Source: Athripsodes cinereus
Taxonomy: Eukaryota > Arthropoda > Insecta > Trichoptera > Leptoceridae
Assembly: GCA_947579605.1 (NCBI GenBank)
Contig: OX388309.1
Span: forward strand, 16,314,713-16,378,712
Reading direction: 5' to 3'
DNA length: 64,000 nucleotides
Positions 1 to 9,442 of this stretch are shown in pieces. The notes below the pieces were generated by a model. That model saw only the letters and a program-made list of their open reading frames with translations. It did no database searches and was not told the DNA's origin. Position 1 is the stretch's first letter. Every line of letters starts with the position of its first letter. A program made the position numbers and the translations under genes.

Positions 1-508
1 TTCGTACTCTCATTCAAACACTAACACTTTCATCTTCGATACCTACATTCATTTTTAAATCATTCGAACTACAGCCATCATACGAAATAAAACTTTAGTT
101 TGAATACTTTCAATTTCACCCATCTTGAGTATTGTGTTACTCATTGGAATTTTATTTAATATGTTTAATATTAACAAAGATTCAAACTTTTTATCTCGTG
201 AAATATTCTATTGAATTAGTTATTTAAATTAAACGTAGAATACTAAAGATTTAATATTTACGTTTTGAATGTAGTTTCAAGCATAATATTATCGCAAATA
301 ATTGCATTGATAGACCGCTTTTGATGTTCAAAAAAGTTCTTTTGTAGAGAAATATTAGATTATACTCAAACCGTGAGTTTTATGAACACAAAAAGTTTTG
401 CTATGAATATTTCTGTGAATTTTGATCAATACTTTTGTCACAATAAATTAGATTTATAAAATTAGCTCCCAGTATCTTCGGTTATCAAAAAAGCTTTAAT
501 AAAAATAT
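1..508. other. AT-rich sequence, nothing recognised
   Basis: No coding frame, repeat unit or inverted repeat stands out before the LINE-A fragment begins at about 509. Confidence 0.5.
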
Positions 509-960
509 GAAGTAAAGAAGGATGAAAGTGGCATCAATGCAGTGGAAATGAGATCGTTGAGAAGGATGTGTGGTAAAAGTCTGAGAGATCGTTTGCGTAA
601 CAGTGATATACGAAAGGAATGTGGAATGAAAGTTGGTGTAATAACAAGGATGAATGTACATAAATAAGTTTAGATGGTTTGGGCACGTAAAAAGAATGAA
701 TGAGGACAGAATGACTAAGAAGATATATTTGGCTGAGAGGAATGGTGCTCGGAGACGTGGACGTCCGAGGATTAAATGGCAAGATCATTTAAATCAAATC
801 CTATAGGACGGTCACGTGTTGAGCACATTGAACAGGAGAGCATCCATGAGGAATTGTATGACAGTGACGGAAGCGAAAGATGTATGCAAGAATAGAAGGA
901 AGTGGCGCTCGATCCTTTCTGCCTACCCCGCGAGGGAAGCGGCGTGATGGTATGTATGTA
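509..960 (+). pseudogene. LINE-A 3' fragment (C-terminus of the non-LTR reverse transcriptase ORF)
   Basis: Translation matches the region after the RT domain in the longer copy at 34702: INAVEMRSLRRM, then RWFGHV, GRPRIKWQDHLNQIL, RRKWRSILSAYPA. This is the end of the single long ORF of a non-LTR retrotransposon. It is 5'-truncated. It has lost frame near 660 (an extra base before the FGHV motif) and has an in-frame TAG near 804. It ends at the conserved GGCGTGATGG stop-codon region and then a short TATG-repeat tail (949-962). It is very close to the copy at 50834 and less close to those at 23545 and 34702, so at least two subfamilies are present. It is non-functional. Confidence 0.85.
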
Positions 961-1303
961 AGTATATTCCTGTTGTGATGTGTTAATAACAAAATACAAA
1001 AAAACATTCTGTTAATATACTTAAAACCGATTTTCCAAAAATTCGTTCAAATATGAGCAAACTGCAGAATATTAAAAATAATTTATTATTATTAAAACTA
1101 AGCCACATAATTGTATTAATCCTACCAACTCTCACAGGATTATTAAATTATAATCAAATTCAATTTATATTAACACAATATAATAATAATAAATTATTCT
1201 TTATTGATAGAAGAAATTTAAAATCATGAGCAATATTGTCGAGGTTATAGCAAAAAGACAATATCTTCCAGCTAACCAAAAATTCATTTATATATATATT
1301 TAG
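961..1303. other. AT-rich sequence, nothing recognised
   Basis: Only low-complexity AT and ATT runs; no frame or repeat family identified. Confidence 0.5.
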
Positions 1304-1690
1304 TTACAATCCATTGGATTGGTCTGCAACGAGTTTGGTTTTTCTTCTCCATTCCTCCCTATTCTCAGCCAGTCTTTTAAGCTCTACGTATGAGCCACAG
1401 TTCATGTCCCTCTTCAGTTGGTCCATATATGCGTCTCTTGGTCGGCCTCTGCCATTTGTTCCCTCGGTCTTACCCTCCGCGATGGCGATGAGTAGTCCTG
1501 GGTGCCTGATGTTGTGGCCAATCCAGTTAGCTCGTTGTTGGCTGATTCTCTTAAGGAGTTGCCTTTTTTCGCCTACCCTGGTTAAGACTTCTTCGTTTTC
1601 GACGTGCTCCGACCAATGGATCTTAAGCATGCGTCTGTAGCACCACATCTCAAGGGCCGCCAACCGTCCGCTTTCACTCTTGCTGATGGT
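1304..1690 (-). pseudogene. RTE/BovB-like LINE 3' fragment
   Basis: The minus strand is open for 119 codons from 1663 to 1304. It shows the C-terminal region of an RTE-type non-LTR retrotransposon ORF: EMWCYRRMLKIHWSEHV, NEEVLTRVGEKRQLLK, ANWIGH, GRGRPRDAYMDQLK and REEWRR. These motifs lie downstream of the RT domain in that clade (family knowledge). The RT and endonuclease domains are absent, so the copy is 5'-truncated. It ends on the plus-strand side at a short TA-rich tail near 1300. A second truncated copy with the same 3' end lies at 55821-56054. Confidence 0.82.
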
Positions 1691-1944
1691 CCATATCTAT
1701 AAAATCTCATATTTTAATTTTACACTTTTTTTTGTTTTCTGTGACTTACAACCAACTATCTTACATCTATCGACCTACTACAGAATGAGTAATGTAGTAC
1801 CTACTTATATGTCGCCTATCGAAAATCCGATCTAACCAAACCTATCTCAGTCTTTAATGTGATATTATTTCAATCCTAATGTTGATTCATACTTAGATAC
1901 GAACATTGAATAAAACGTATATAACATTATCAATAGCAATGAAA

Positions 1945-2098
1945 AATAAGTTTTTTTTAACAAAAAAGGTTTATATGAGTTTTGTTTTATACCCAAAAAC
2001 AATTTCCACAGTAAGCTAAAAGCTAGTGGCGTGAAAGTTACTGGAACATGGGATCGAACCGTGAACCTCTCATGCACGAGGCCTTGGCTCTACTCCAT
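1945..2098 (-). mobile_element. SINE-A copy, diverged
   Basis: On the minus strand it has the tRNA-like B box (GGTTCGATCCC at about 2052-2062), then a segment ending in AGCTTACTGTGGAAATTG-like sequence and a poly-A side at about 1950. It is the most diverged SINE-A copy in the window. Confidence 0.65.
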
Positions 2099-2959
2099 TT
2101 CACATAATGAAAGCGTAACATGTTTTCACAACTTGAAACTCAAATTTATCATACAATACTCTACCTATATTCTTAAACGAAACCAATGTTATTAAAAACA
2201 GTTTGAGCTTAGAGTTATTGTATCAATCATTAATTATTCTTGAAACTTATGCAGATTGATAGATTGAAATCAATAACAATTGTCGGTTTAAATTGATTAT
2301 CTCTCCCCCTCGTAATGTCCTCAGTGTTGTATTATGTACTGTGTATTTATAATCTGTGTATAGTAGATACCTACATACAAATACGAACAAGAAAACTTTA
2401 GACATATTATCGTGATTTATTACAGAGTCACAACACCATTTCATTATTGCTTTTTATTCTCTCGTAATAACGTTGTCACGAAGTTAATGTGGGAGTAATA
2501 ATATAAATTAATTTAATTTTAATTGAAATACTTATTTAGGGACATGCTACATTATCAGGTTCTATATTCTAATTTATTATTTCAAATAATTCAATATTTA
2601 TAGTATTTATCATAGATTATAGTAAATAATATATACTATAATAATAACTATCAAGTGTAAGTAACCTACGCTAACTGATTATGCATCGTAACATGAATAT
2701 GTTCAAAATGGAAATGTAGGTTAGGGTTTGTGAAAAAATCTAATTTAGAAGCAAATTAAATTTCTAAACCAAATCTATTTCCTAGAAGAAATGTTTTATC
2801 TCTTTTATCTTTATCCATTCCTAGAAATTGTAAATAAATATATCGCATTGTGTAGGTGCAAGTAGTTTAATCTAATTACCAAATTTCATTGAATTTATGT
2901 CTCGTACGTGTTATAATGATGAAGATGTTGTGGTTGTTCAATGTAATAATAATATAATA
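2099..2959. other. AT-rich sequence, nothing recognised
   Basis: About 860 bases of AT-rich DNA with no convincing frame and no match to the repeat families seen elsewhere in the window. Confidence 0.5.
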
Positions 2960-3650
2960 TGGCCAATTCTGAATCATAAAATACTTTAGTTGCACTAACT
3001 AAGTCAACTAAGTGTGAGAAGATAGTCGAGTCATGATAATTAGTTCTAATTCGTATTCACAGTTTTCCGTACTAATTTAGTTCATTAGTTCATTTTGACA
3101 CCTTAGTATAACTATAAATTTCGAGAATCTATGGATTTCATATTCAGAATGAAATTTTAGTTGACAGCCGACGACTAAAATAAGTTGGATTTGGCAGAAT
3201 TTTATTCGCGACTTTTAATGTGCGAATATTATTAGGTGCTGTCATTTTACCGCGGAATATTGCTATATTTTGGAACTGTTAAGTTGTTTTTTCAATTAAA
3301 AGTAAAAATTTATATTTTTAGGGCAACTCTTAGCATGTATAAATTGTAAAATTACACCACCACCGACGCAAATACGAACGCCAAAATATATCGGCAAATC
3401 TGACATTTCACAATTTACACGCGCGACAACTATTAAATTGTTGTCAGAAGTGTAAATCGGAACGTGAAAAACATTTTGTATTGCGGCATCACTGACTAAT
3501 ATTAGTTTGTCCCATAGATTTTACCGTTGGCACTTGGTGGTTCTCAAATTTATAGTTGTTTATAGTTCATAACTAATGCTGAATACTACATAATAAGTAA
3601 TATTAATCAACTTTTTAGTTAGTTAGTTCATTAAGATTCAGAATTGGCCC
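2960..3650. mobile_element. Non-autonomous DNA transposon with inverted ends (about 690 bp)
   Basis: The left end (GGCCAATTCTGAATC at 2961) and the right end (GATTCAGAATTGGCC ending at 3649) are perfect inverted repeats. A second, subterminal inverted match joins AACTATAAATTT at about 3109 to its complement at about 3550. There is no transposase frame. An internal hairpin lies around 3408-3456. I could not define a target-site duplication, so the superfamily is unknown. Confidence 0.65.
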
Positions 3651-3905
3651 AATTGTTAACTAAAAATAGATCAAAATTATGATGGCGGTCAATGTTCAAT
3701 AGAATATATAGTTTTCCATCAATTATGTGGGCGTCATGTACTTACCTTACTAAACCATATGGTATGAGTAAATTACATTAGAATTTTCAACTACAACCTT
3801 CTACATTGATTTTTTTATTATTGGATCATTTATATTGCGTCTTTTTCATGCTTCGAATCATCTCAAGGCCGCTTTTACACTATTATTTCACATTATAATT
3901 TATTT

Positions 3906-4680
3906 TTTATTATTTTAATAATAATAATAATAATAATCGGACTATTTATATGTGGCGCCGTTTAATGATCCGTGACCATCTCAAGGGCGCCGTGACTTCT
4001 CCCGAACAGTAGTGTTTTCAACTTGGTTCTAAACGTGGTTGTGGACTGATTCACCCTCAGATCTGTGGGCAGTCTGTTCCAGACGGATGGCGCGGCGGCT
4101 CTGAAGCTCCTTTCTGCATATTTGGAGGTGTTCGCCATATTGGGTTTCACGAGTTTGTTGACAGCAGAAGAGGCCGAGCGCAGCGGTCGTCTCGGAGTTT
4201 CGTCGACGGAACAGAGTTCGGTTAGACATGTGGGTGCCGTGCCGCATAAGGCCTTGTGGACAGTGAGACACAATTTAAACTCCACTCTCTCTGGGACCCT
4301 CAGCCAATGTAGATCTTTTAGTAGTGGAGTGATGTGGCAACGCTTGTTCTCTCTGTAGATAGTCCTGGCGGCAGCATTAAAAGCCATCTGGAGGCGATTG
4401 AGAAGAGTCTGGGGCAGTCCTGTGTATATGATGTTGCAGTAATCCAGACGAGAGATGACAAAGGAGGCGATCAGACTTTTTACTGCATCTACAGATAGAT
4501 TTTTGGATACGAGATGCAGTTGACGAATGTGGAAAAAGGCTGTGCTTGCTGTCCTGGATACTTGGGCTTCCATGGAGAGTGCTTCGTCCAGTAAGACGCC
4601 GAGAACGGATATTGTGCGCGATGGTGTTATGTTGGTGCCAGTTGGTGGTTGGTGGTTTAACAATACAAAATTGGTTAAAT
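3906..4680 (-). pseudogene. CR1/L2-like LINE 3' fragment
   Basis: The minus strand is open for 233 codons from 4663 to 3962. It carries the region after the RT domain of a CR1/L2-type LINE: LGVLLDEALSMEAQV, the SFVISRLDYCNIIYTGLP block, AAARTIYR, ITPLLKDLHWLRVPERVEFK, AAPSVWNRLP and KLKTLLF. These blocks are conserved in that clade (family knowledge). The RT active-site part is missing, so this is a 5'-truncated, non-mobile copy. It ends in a short 3' UTR containing GGCGCC and an ATT-repeat tail (3918-3936). This is the longest intact LINE frame in the window, which suggests a fairly recent insertion. Related stubs lie at 29180, 36185 and 49225. Confidence 0.88.
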
Positions 4681-4985
4681 TTTATTTTCATAAATTTTGA
4701 TTACATTTAATTATTTCTATTTTGACAATATAACATTTTAACGGCTTATATGGTAGATTCATGTATGAAATTTACATAAAATTTAAACTTTAGCACAGCA
4801 AACACTAAAAATAATATATAAGTTGGAATGAAGAAATGTATAAAATCAGTCGAGGTTTAACTATTATTTTGAATTTTAAAGAAGAAGTTATAGGTTCCGG
4901 CAGCTACAAGAAGAGCGCCATCTACCGAAAATATGTAGCTTATAATTATTTTTTTAAGAAAAACAACACATTTTCTTATAATGTT
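4681..4985. other. AT-rich sequence, nothing recognised
   Basis: Unique-looking AT-rich DNA between the CR1/L2 fragment and the foldback MITE. Confidence 0.5.
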
Positions 4986-5198
4986 ATAAAGATCCGTAGG
5001 GTTACTCTTGACAAAATCTAAACACGATCTTAATCTTAAAAATACGACGCGCGAAGTGACTATTGGCCAAAAATACGCACATACCGATCACGCGGTAGCG
5101 GTAGCGCGGTGTTTTTGACTATAGTCCCTTCGTGCGTCGTATGATCAAGATCAAGACTAGATTAAGATCGTATTTAGATTGTGTCAAGAGTAGTTCCG
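4986..5198. mobile_element. Foldback MITE, copy 1
   Basis: The ends are inverted: TTACTCTTGACAAAATCTAA near 5001 pairs with TTAGATTGTGTCAAGAGTAG ending near 5194. The middle contains GCGGTAGCGGTAGCGC flanked by CGACGCGCGAAG and CTTCGTGCGTCG. It belongs to the same family as 30826-31012 and 32839-33051. Its right half is the seed of the triplication at 5111-5528. Confidence 0.8.
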
Positions 5199-5528
5199 CT
5201 GCTATAACACTATCACTACATCTTCTTTCAGTGGGGTTGATTACAAAATGTTTTTGACTATAGTCACTTCGTGCGTCGTATGATCAAGATCAAGACTAGA
5301 TTAAGATCGTATTTAGATTGTGTCAAGAGTAGTTCCGCTGCTATAACACTATCACTACATCTTCTTTCAGTGGGGTTGATTACAAAATGTTTTTGACTAT
5401 AGTCACTTCGTGCGTCGTATGATCAAGATCAAGACTAGATTAAGATCGTATTTAGATTGTGTCAAGAGTAGTTCCGCTGCTATAACACTATCACTACATC
5501 TTCTTTCAGTGGGGTTGATTACAAAATG
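5111..5528. repeat. 139-bp tandem triplication containing half of the MITE
   Basis: Three near-identical 139-bp units begin at 5111, 5250 and 5389. Each unit contains the right half of the foldback MITE plus about 55 bases of its right flank (TTCCGCTGCTATAACAC to TTACAAAAT). Differences between units are single bases (for example CCCTTCG versus CACTTCG), so the amplification is recent. Confidence 0.95.
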
Positions 5529-5569
5529 TAATAAAAAATAAAATATTTTTTTGTCACGCTTTAGAATTG

Positions 5570-5636
5570 TTGAATATTATTGTTTATGTATTTATGTAAA
5601 ATTATGGCCAATAAATATTTATTTATTTATTTTTAA
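5570..5636 (+). repeat. Retroposon 3' tail with TTTA repeats
   Basis: GGCCAATAAATATTTATTT and further TTTA units. The same ending (GGCCAATAAAGATTTATTT) occurs at the 53900 LINE tail, so this is probably a severely truncated copy of that element. Confidence 0.55.
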
Positions 5637-5654
5637 TATTAGCTTTCACGGCCG

Positions 5655-5815
5655 GTGTCACTATCAGAAAAGTTTTCCACTCAGCCATAACACTACAGTT
5701 TGACAGCTAATGTGCACTTACCTCTGAAGATACCCGCAGTTGTGAGTGAAACGTTGAGACAAAAATTGGCCTGGAGACCACGGCCACTCAGCTCGGAAGA
5801 AAGCTTTTCTGATAA
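5655..5815. mobile_element. Small inverted-end element with a hammerhead-like core
   Basis: CTATCAGAAAAGTTTTCCACTC at the left is an imperfect inverted match to the right end, AAGCTTTTCTGATA. Inside, CTGAAGA (5724-5730) and GTGAAAC (5746-5752) flank a possible stem. That spacing resembles the core of hammerhead ribozymes carried by Penelope-like elements. Its identity is uncertain. Confidence 0.4.
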
Positions 5816-5818
5816 AAA

Positions 5819-5928
5819 AAAATAGATATTAAAGAAGGATAAAATAGATATTAAAGAAGGATAAAATAGATATTAAAGAAGGATAAAATAGATATTAAAG
5901 AAGGATAAAATAGATATTAAAGAAGGAT
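5819..5928. repeat. 22-bp tandem repeat, five copies
   Basis: Five identical units of AAAATAGATATTAAAGAAGG plus AT, running directly from the A-rich end of the preceding element. Confidence 0.95.
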
Positions 5929-5934
5929 GAACAT

Positions 5935-6230
5935 CATCGCTGAATTGAAGATTTTACTTGCCTTATACGTGATGTTTTACGAATACCTACTGTATACAGG
6001 GCACCGTAAAACACGCAGAAAAGAATGGACAATTTTTCGAAATAATATTGTTAAAATAATAACATATGTATGAAAAAAGTACTACTTCTACCACACCATT
6101 AGGGCATATCCCACAAGTGAGATAGCCAGCACCTCAGCCACATGTAACAAACATGCAAGCTGTCCTCACTTCATCACTGAATATAAGATGTCATATTTCT
6201 TTATTTTTTCGAAGATTTGATTTAACAGAT
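5935..6230 (-). mobile_element. SINE-C, diverged or duplicated copy
   Basis: On the minus strand the 3' part is recognisable by CTCACTTGTGGGATATGCCC (near 6100-6119) and the GAGGACAGCTTGCATGTTTG segment. The inner part, CATCGCTGAATT, occurs twice (near 5937 and 6172), which suggests two overlapping copies or an internal duplication. Confidence 0.6.
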
Positions 6231-8270
6231 ATTTCGACTTTTTAGTTATATTTTGTAATATATCTTATTTTTCAATGTACCTGTTAAAAGAGACAATCTT
6301 TTGGAGTCCGTAATAATATGAGATGCTTAATCGTGTGTTTTATAGAAAATATGCGGCAAATTAAATATAAAATCTACACAGAAAAAGGTTCCAACTTAAT
6401 ATACATCATAAAGGGCTTTCTTTGTTCATGAAAATTGAAACTAGAGAACTTTATTCATTACAGAAGTTTGAACATTTTCATTTCAAGAGGAAATCTATTT
6501 AAATATTTTTCACATACCTTACAGTAGGTACTTAAAACAAGTATTTTCTAACCAGGTGGGTACATCTTTAAAATTTGCAGGTGAGTAAAATTCGTATTTT
6601 TATTGTTCGCTTCATCATCTATTCCAAAAGATCCGAAACTTATTTTTCTCATAGATCGCTTGTGTTTGAGTAGTCTCTCATCATTTTTTTAGGTTTTTCA
6701 GTAGACGGAGAATAATTCCATCATCGATCACTGATTTTCTAATTATGAAAGATTGTGTGTTGATGCATTTTTTAATTATTTACATTATTTTTAAAGTATC
6801 AATGTTTCAAGAGGAAATCTATTTAAATATTTTTCACATTATGTATGTTTTTGTTTCATGTTTGTTTTGTTTCATGTTTCAATTATGTAAGATTTTTAAT
6901 GTGTCTAATGTTTTTGATGAAAGTTCAAATAAGTATTTGTTTGCTGAGCCTTGTTTAGTGGGATTACATATATATTATTTTTATTAAATTTTCCGTACAT
7001 TTGCATAAATGATTGTTGTAGGTACATAATTATAATGTATATCTTACATGTAAATAAAAGGCTTTTTGCCATACGTGGATGAAGGCTTCATCATATTTCA
7101 TAATGATATATATAATGTTATATAATATAGACACAAACACAATTGATAAATACATATATAATTAAATATAATTAAATCATTTTTTAAAAACACAAAATAA
7201 ACACAATTTATTTCATCTGACAAAACAAAAAAACGGTTATTTCATTTTTATGTTTTTAACCATTTTTAACACGCCTTTTTCATTTGTTGTCAAAATCAAT
7301 CATAATAAAATAAATTGAAACAAAATAATAAAATGGAAAAAAATGTAATCAAATCAAAAATTCAAAATAAAAATAATCTAACTACTAGAGGAAGTACCTA
7401 CGTACTTATTTTAAAATAAGAATAATCTAACAACTGAGGTAAGTACCTAGGTACTTTCTTAGTACTATACTTAAATAGCTAATTTTTATGAAATAATTCC
7501 ATTTATGCAATGCTAACATTTCAGTCACAATCTTCTGAAATGTGATTCATTGTTGCATTCATATCTCAAGCACTCCCAATTTTCGTTTTCACCGTTCTAC
7601 TAAACCTCATGTAGCTCATAATCAATCCTTAGGATTCAATATAGTCCATTATGAGAATTATTGATATAGGTAGACGAAAAAATTCTTTCATAATAATCAA
7701 TCACAATATGTGAAGGATATGTGCGTCGTGACACCAACCTTATTCTGTGCTCGCATTATGTGATTATAACAAAAGAACAAACCTATCTCGTACACAATTA
7801 TTTTAAGGATAATCTTCTCACTTCCTACCATTATGAGTGAAAGAAATTTCATTAATTTCTGATAACATCATCCAAGATATTATTATTTCCACATAAAATT
7901 CAAGCTGAACAGATTTAGCTCAGTGAATTTATGTAGCTTTTATAATCGATTTGAGTTCGTTCGATTTAAAAAAAAATGTTACTACATGTCACCGAGTAAC
8001 TCATAATTTTATTAATTTTTCAGTAGTTCAAAGGTACACACAATCCTCTGTTCGAAGGTACACTCAGACTATAAACACAGAAAATTATCGATAATAAAAA
8101 AATGTTAAGTAAGTCGAAATTATGTAAAAACTAGAAAACAAAAAGAATCTAATGTTTCCTCATATTTTGTCCAATCTCTGTATAATTTAATATAATTGTT
8201 TTGTTGTTTATTTTTATAAATTTGTACCAATTCATTTTTTATCATTATTGTCTGTCAAAGTGTTTTTTTT
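6231..8270. other. AT-rich sequence with small direct repeats
   Basis: I found no gene. A 35-base exact repeat beginning TTTCAAGAGGAAATCTATTT occurs at about 6482 and 6804. An imperfect repeat of about 54 bp around GTACCTACGTAC lies at 7378-7470. GTTC(G/A)AAGGTACAC occurs at 8027, 8051 and again at 8539. Confidence 0.5.
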
Positions 8271-8277
8271 TTTACTT

Positions 8278-8338
8278 TGTTATATGTTTAACGTGTAAAA
8301 GACTCACGCCGTGTACAAGTGATAAATAAATAAATATT
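8278..8338 (+). repeat. Retroposon 3' tail with TAAA repeats
   Basis: AAGACTCACGCCGTGTACAA followed by GATAAATAAATAAAT. The CTCACGCCGT core recurs next to an A-rich tail at about 42538, so this is probably the tail of a shared, otherwise lost, retroposon. Confidence 0.5.
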
Positions 8339-8884
8339 GAATAGTACAAACATTAAAAATATAACATTTATTTATCTAAAAAACTAGAGAACATTTACGA
8401 AAAATTTAAAAAACATTAGCGAACTCACACTGGCAGTTACGCGCTTGGCATTTAAACAGTGATGCCATAGTGGAAAAATCTTTGCAAATACAGTGTTACA
8501 ATATTTTAATATTGTGCCATTTTAGAGTTCTTGAGACTGTTCGAAGGTACACTACTTGCACCTACTTTTTATAATAAATTATTTCCTTATTCGAAATTCA
8601 CTGAGTCAGATATATACCTACCATACGTAACATTTTATGCTACACAAGTTTAAATATTGTTATTTAAGTTTATAATAGGTTTTCTGCCTAGAAATTATAG
8701 AAGTTTATAAAAAAAACAACGGTTTGGTATTTTGGAAACTCGGTGCTTTTGGAAATAGGTTTCCTAGTATCAAGAGAACCTAATTACATTCAAAATTATG
8801 TTGTTTAACAGTTGAGATAAGTCAGTTCTTATGTGATCCTTTTAATATTTGTTGTTTTTAACAGAATTTCTCATTTAATTTCAG

Positions 8885-9436
8885 GAGATGCATCGTTATT
8901 TACAGTGGATGAAATGGAATCGTATAGAATGGAAGCTCGGTCGATGGATGATATCGAAACAGTATCTGCGGAAGCATCAGGAAGTGATATAAAATTCAAT
9001 CCTGTTGTTCGTGAGGCTGATTTTCTTCAAGGTGAAACATCATCATACGAACATTCAAATTATCAGCGTGATGCCTACTTTAGTTATAACCTCGTCAATT
9101 TCACAACTTTATCAGATCCTTTCGTCACATCTAGAGTTCGCGAGGGATATGATTCCTTTGTCTATAATAATAATTCTCAAGAATTTAATAATTCTGCATA
9201 CAATCAAACTTTAGACGAAGGGATAGGACCATTCACAATTGGTGATATAAGTTTAGTTGGTGTATTTTGTATTTTAATTGTAGTGACAGTGATTGGTAAT
9301 ACTCTAGTGATATTAGCTGTACTTACAACGAGGAGATTAAGGACAGTTACCAACTGTTTTGTTACAAGTTTAGCCGTAGCTGATTGGCTAGTGGGAATAT
9401 GTGTCATGCCGCCGGCTGTAGCTCTCCACCTCATGG
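8885..9436 (+). CDS. Tyramine/octopamine-type GPCR, first coding exon seen (N-terminus, TM1, TM2)
   Basis: This exon starts a class A biogenic-amine receptor of the plasma membrane. Counting from the ATG at 8914, it encodes residues 1-174 plus one base of codon 175. Residues 1-110 are a hydrophilic extracellular tail with Asn-glycosylation sequons at N62, N86, N92 and N97. TM1 spans about 111-135 with the GN pair at 128-129. TM2 spans about 146-170, with the LAVAD motif ending at D157, the sodium-site Asp. The donor is G|GTAAGT at 9436/9437, phase 1. Two acceptor-like AGs precede it, at 8863-8864 and 8883-8884, so an upstream 5' exon is likely. The ATG at 8914 has G at -3 and +4. The reading frame is open back to about 8834 without an ATG, so coding could continue from an upstream exon. 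The domain plan and the exon 2 and 3 motifs point to insect tyramine receptors of type 2/3 (family knowledge). Type 1 tyramine, OAMB and dopamine receptors fit less well. Confidence 0.93.
8888..8992 (+). promoter_or_regulatory. Possible overlapping upstream ORF at the receptor start
   Basis: If splicing uses the acceptor ending at 8884, the first ATG of this exon is at 8888, out of frame with the receptor. It opens a 34-codon frame that ends at TAA 8990-8992 and overlaps the receptor ATG at 8914. A second ATG in that frame lies at 8909. Such an overlapping uORF could lower receptor translation. Whether it matters depends on the unseen 5' exon and the true start. Confidence 0.35.
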
Positions 9437-9442
9437 GTAAGT

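Noticed and set aside
3962..4663. Host gene of 233 codons
   Set aside because: The motifs are those of the CR1/L2 LINE C-terminus, it lacks a start context, and it ends in a repeat tail.
6745..6987. 80-codon plus-strand frame as a small gene
   Set aside because: The composition is that of T-rich DNA (Phe, Ile, Tyr, Leu), it has no motif, and it overlaps a direct repeat also found at 6482.
8833..8913. Receptor translation starting at 8833
   Set aside because: The codon there is GTG, and the segment contains two splice-acceptor-like sequences. It is more likely intron or 5' exon edge than coding start.
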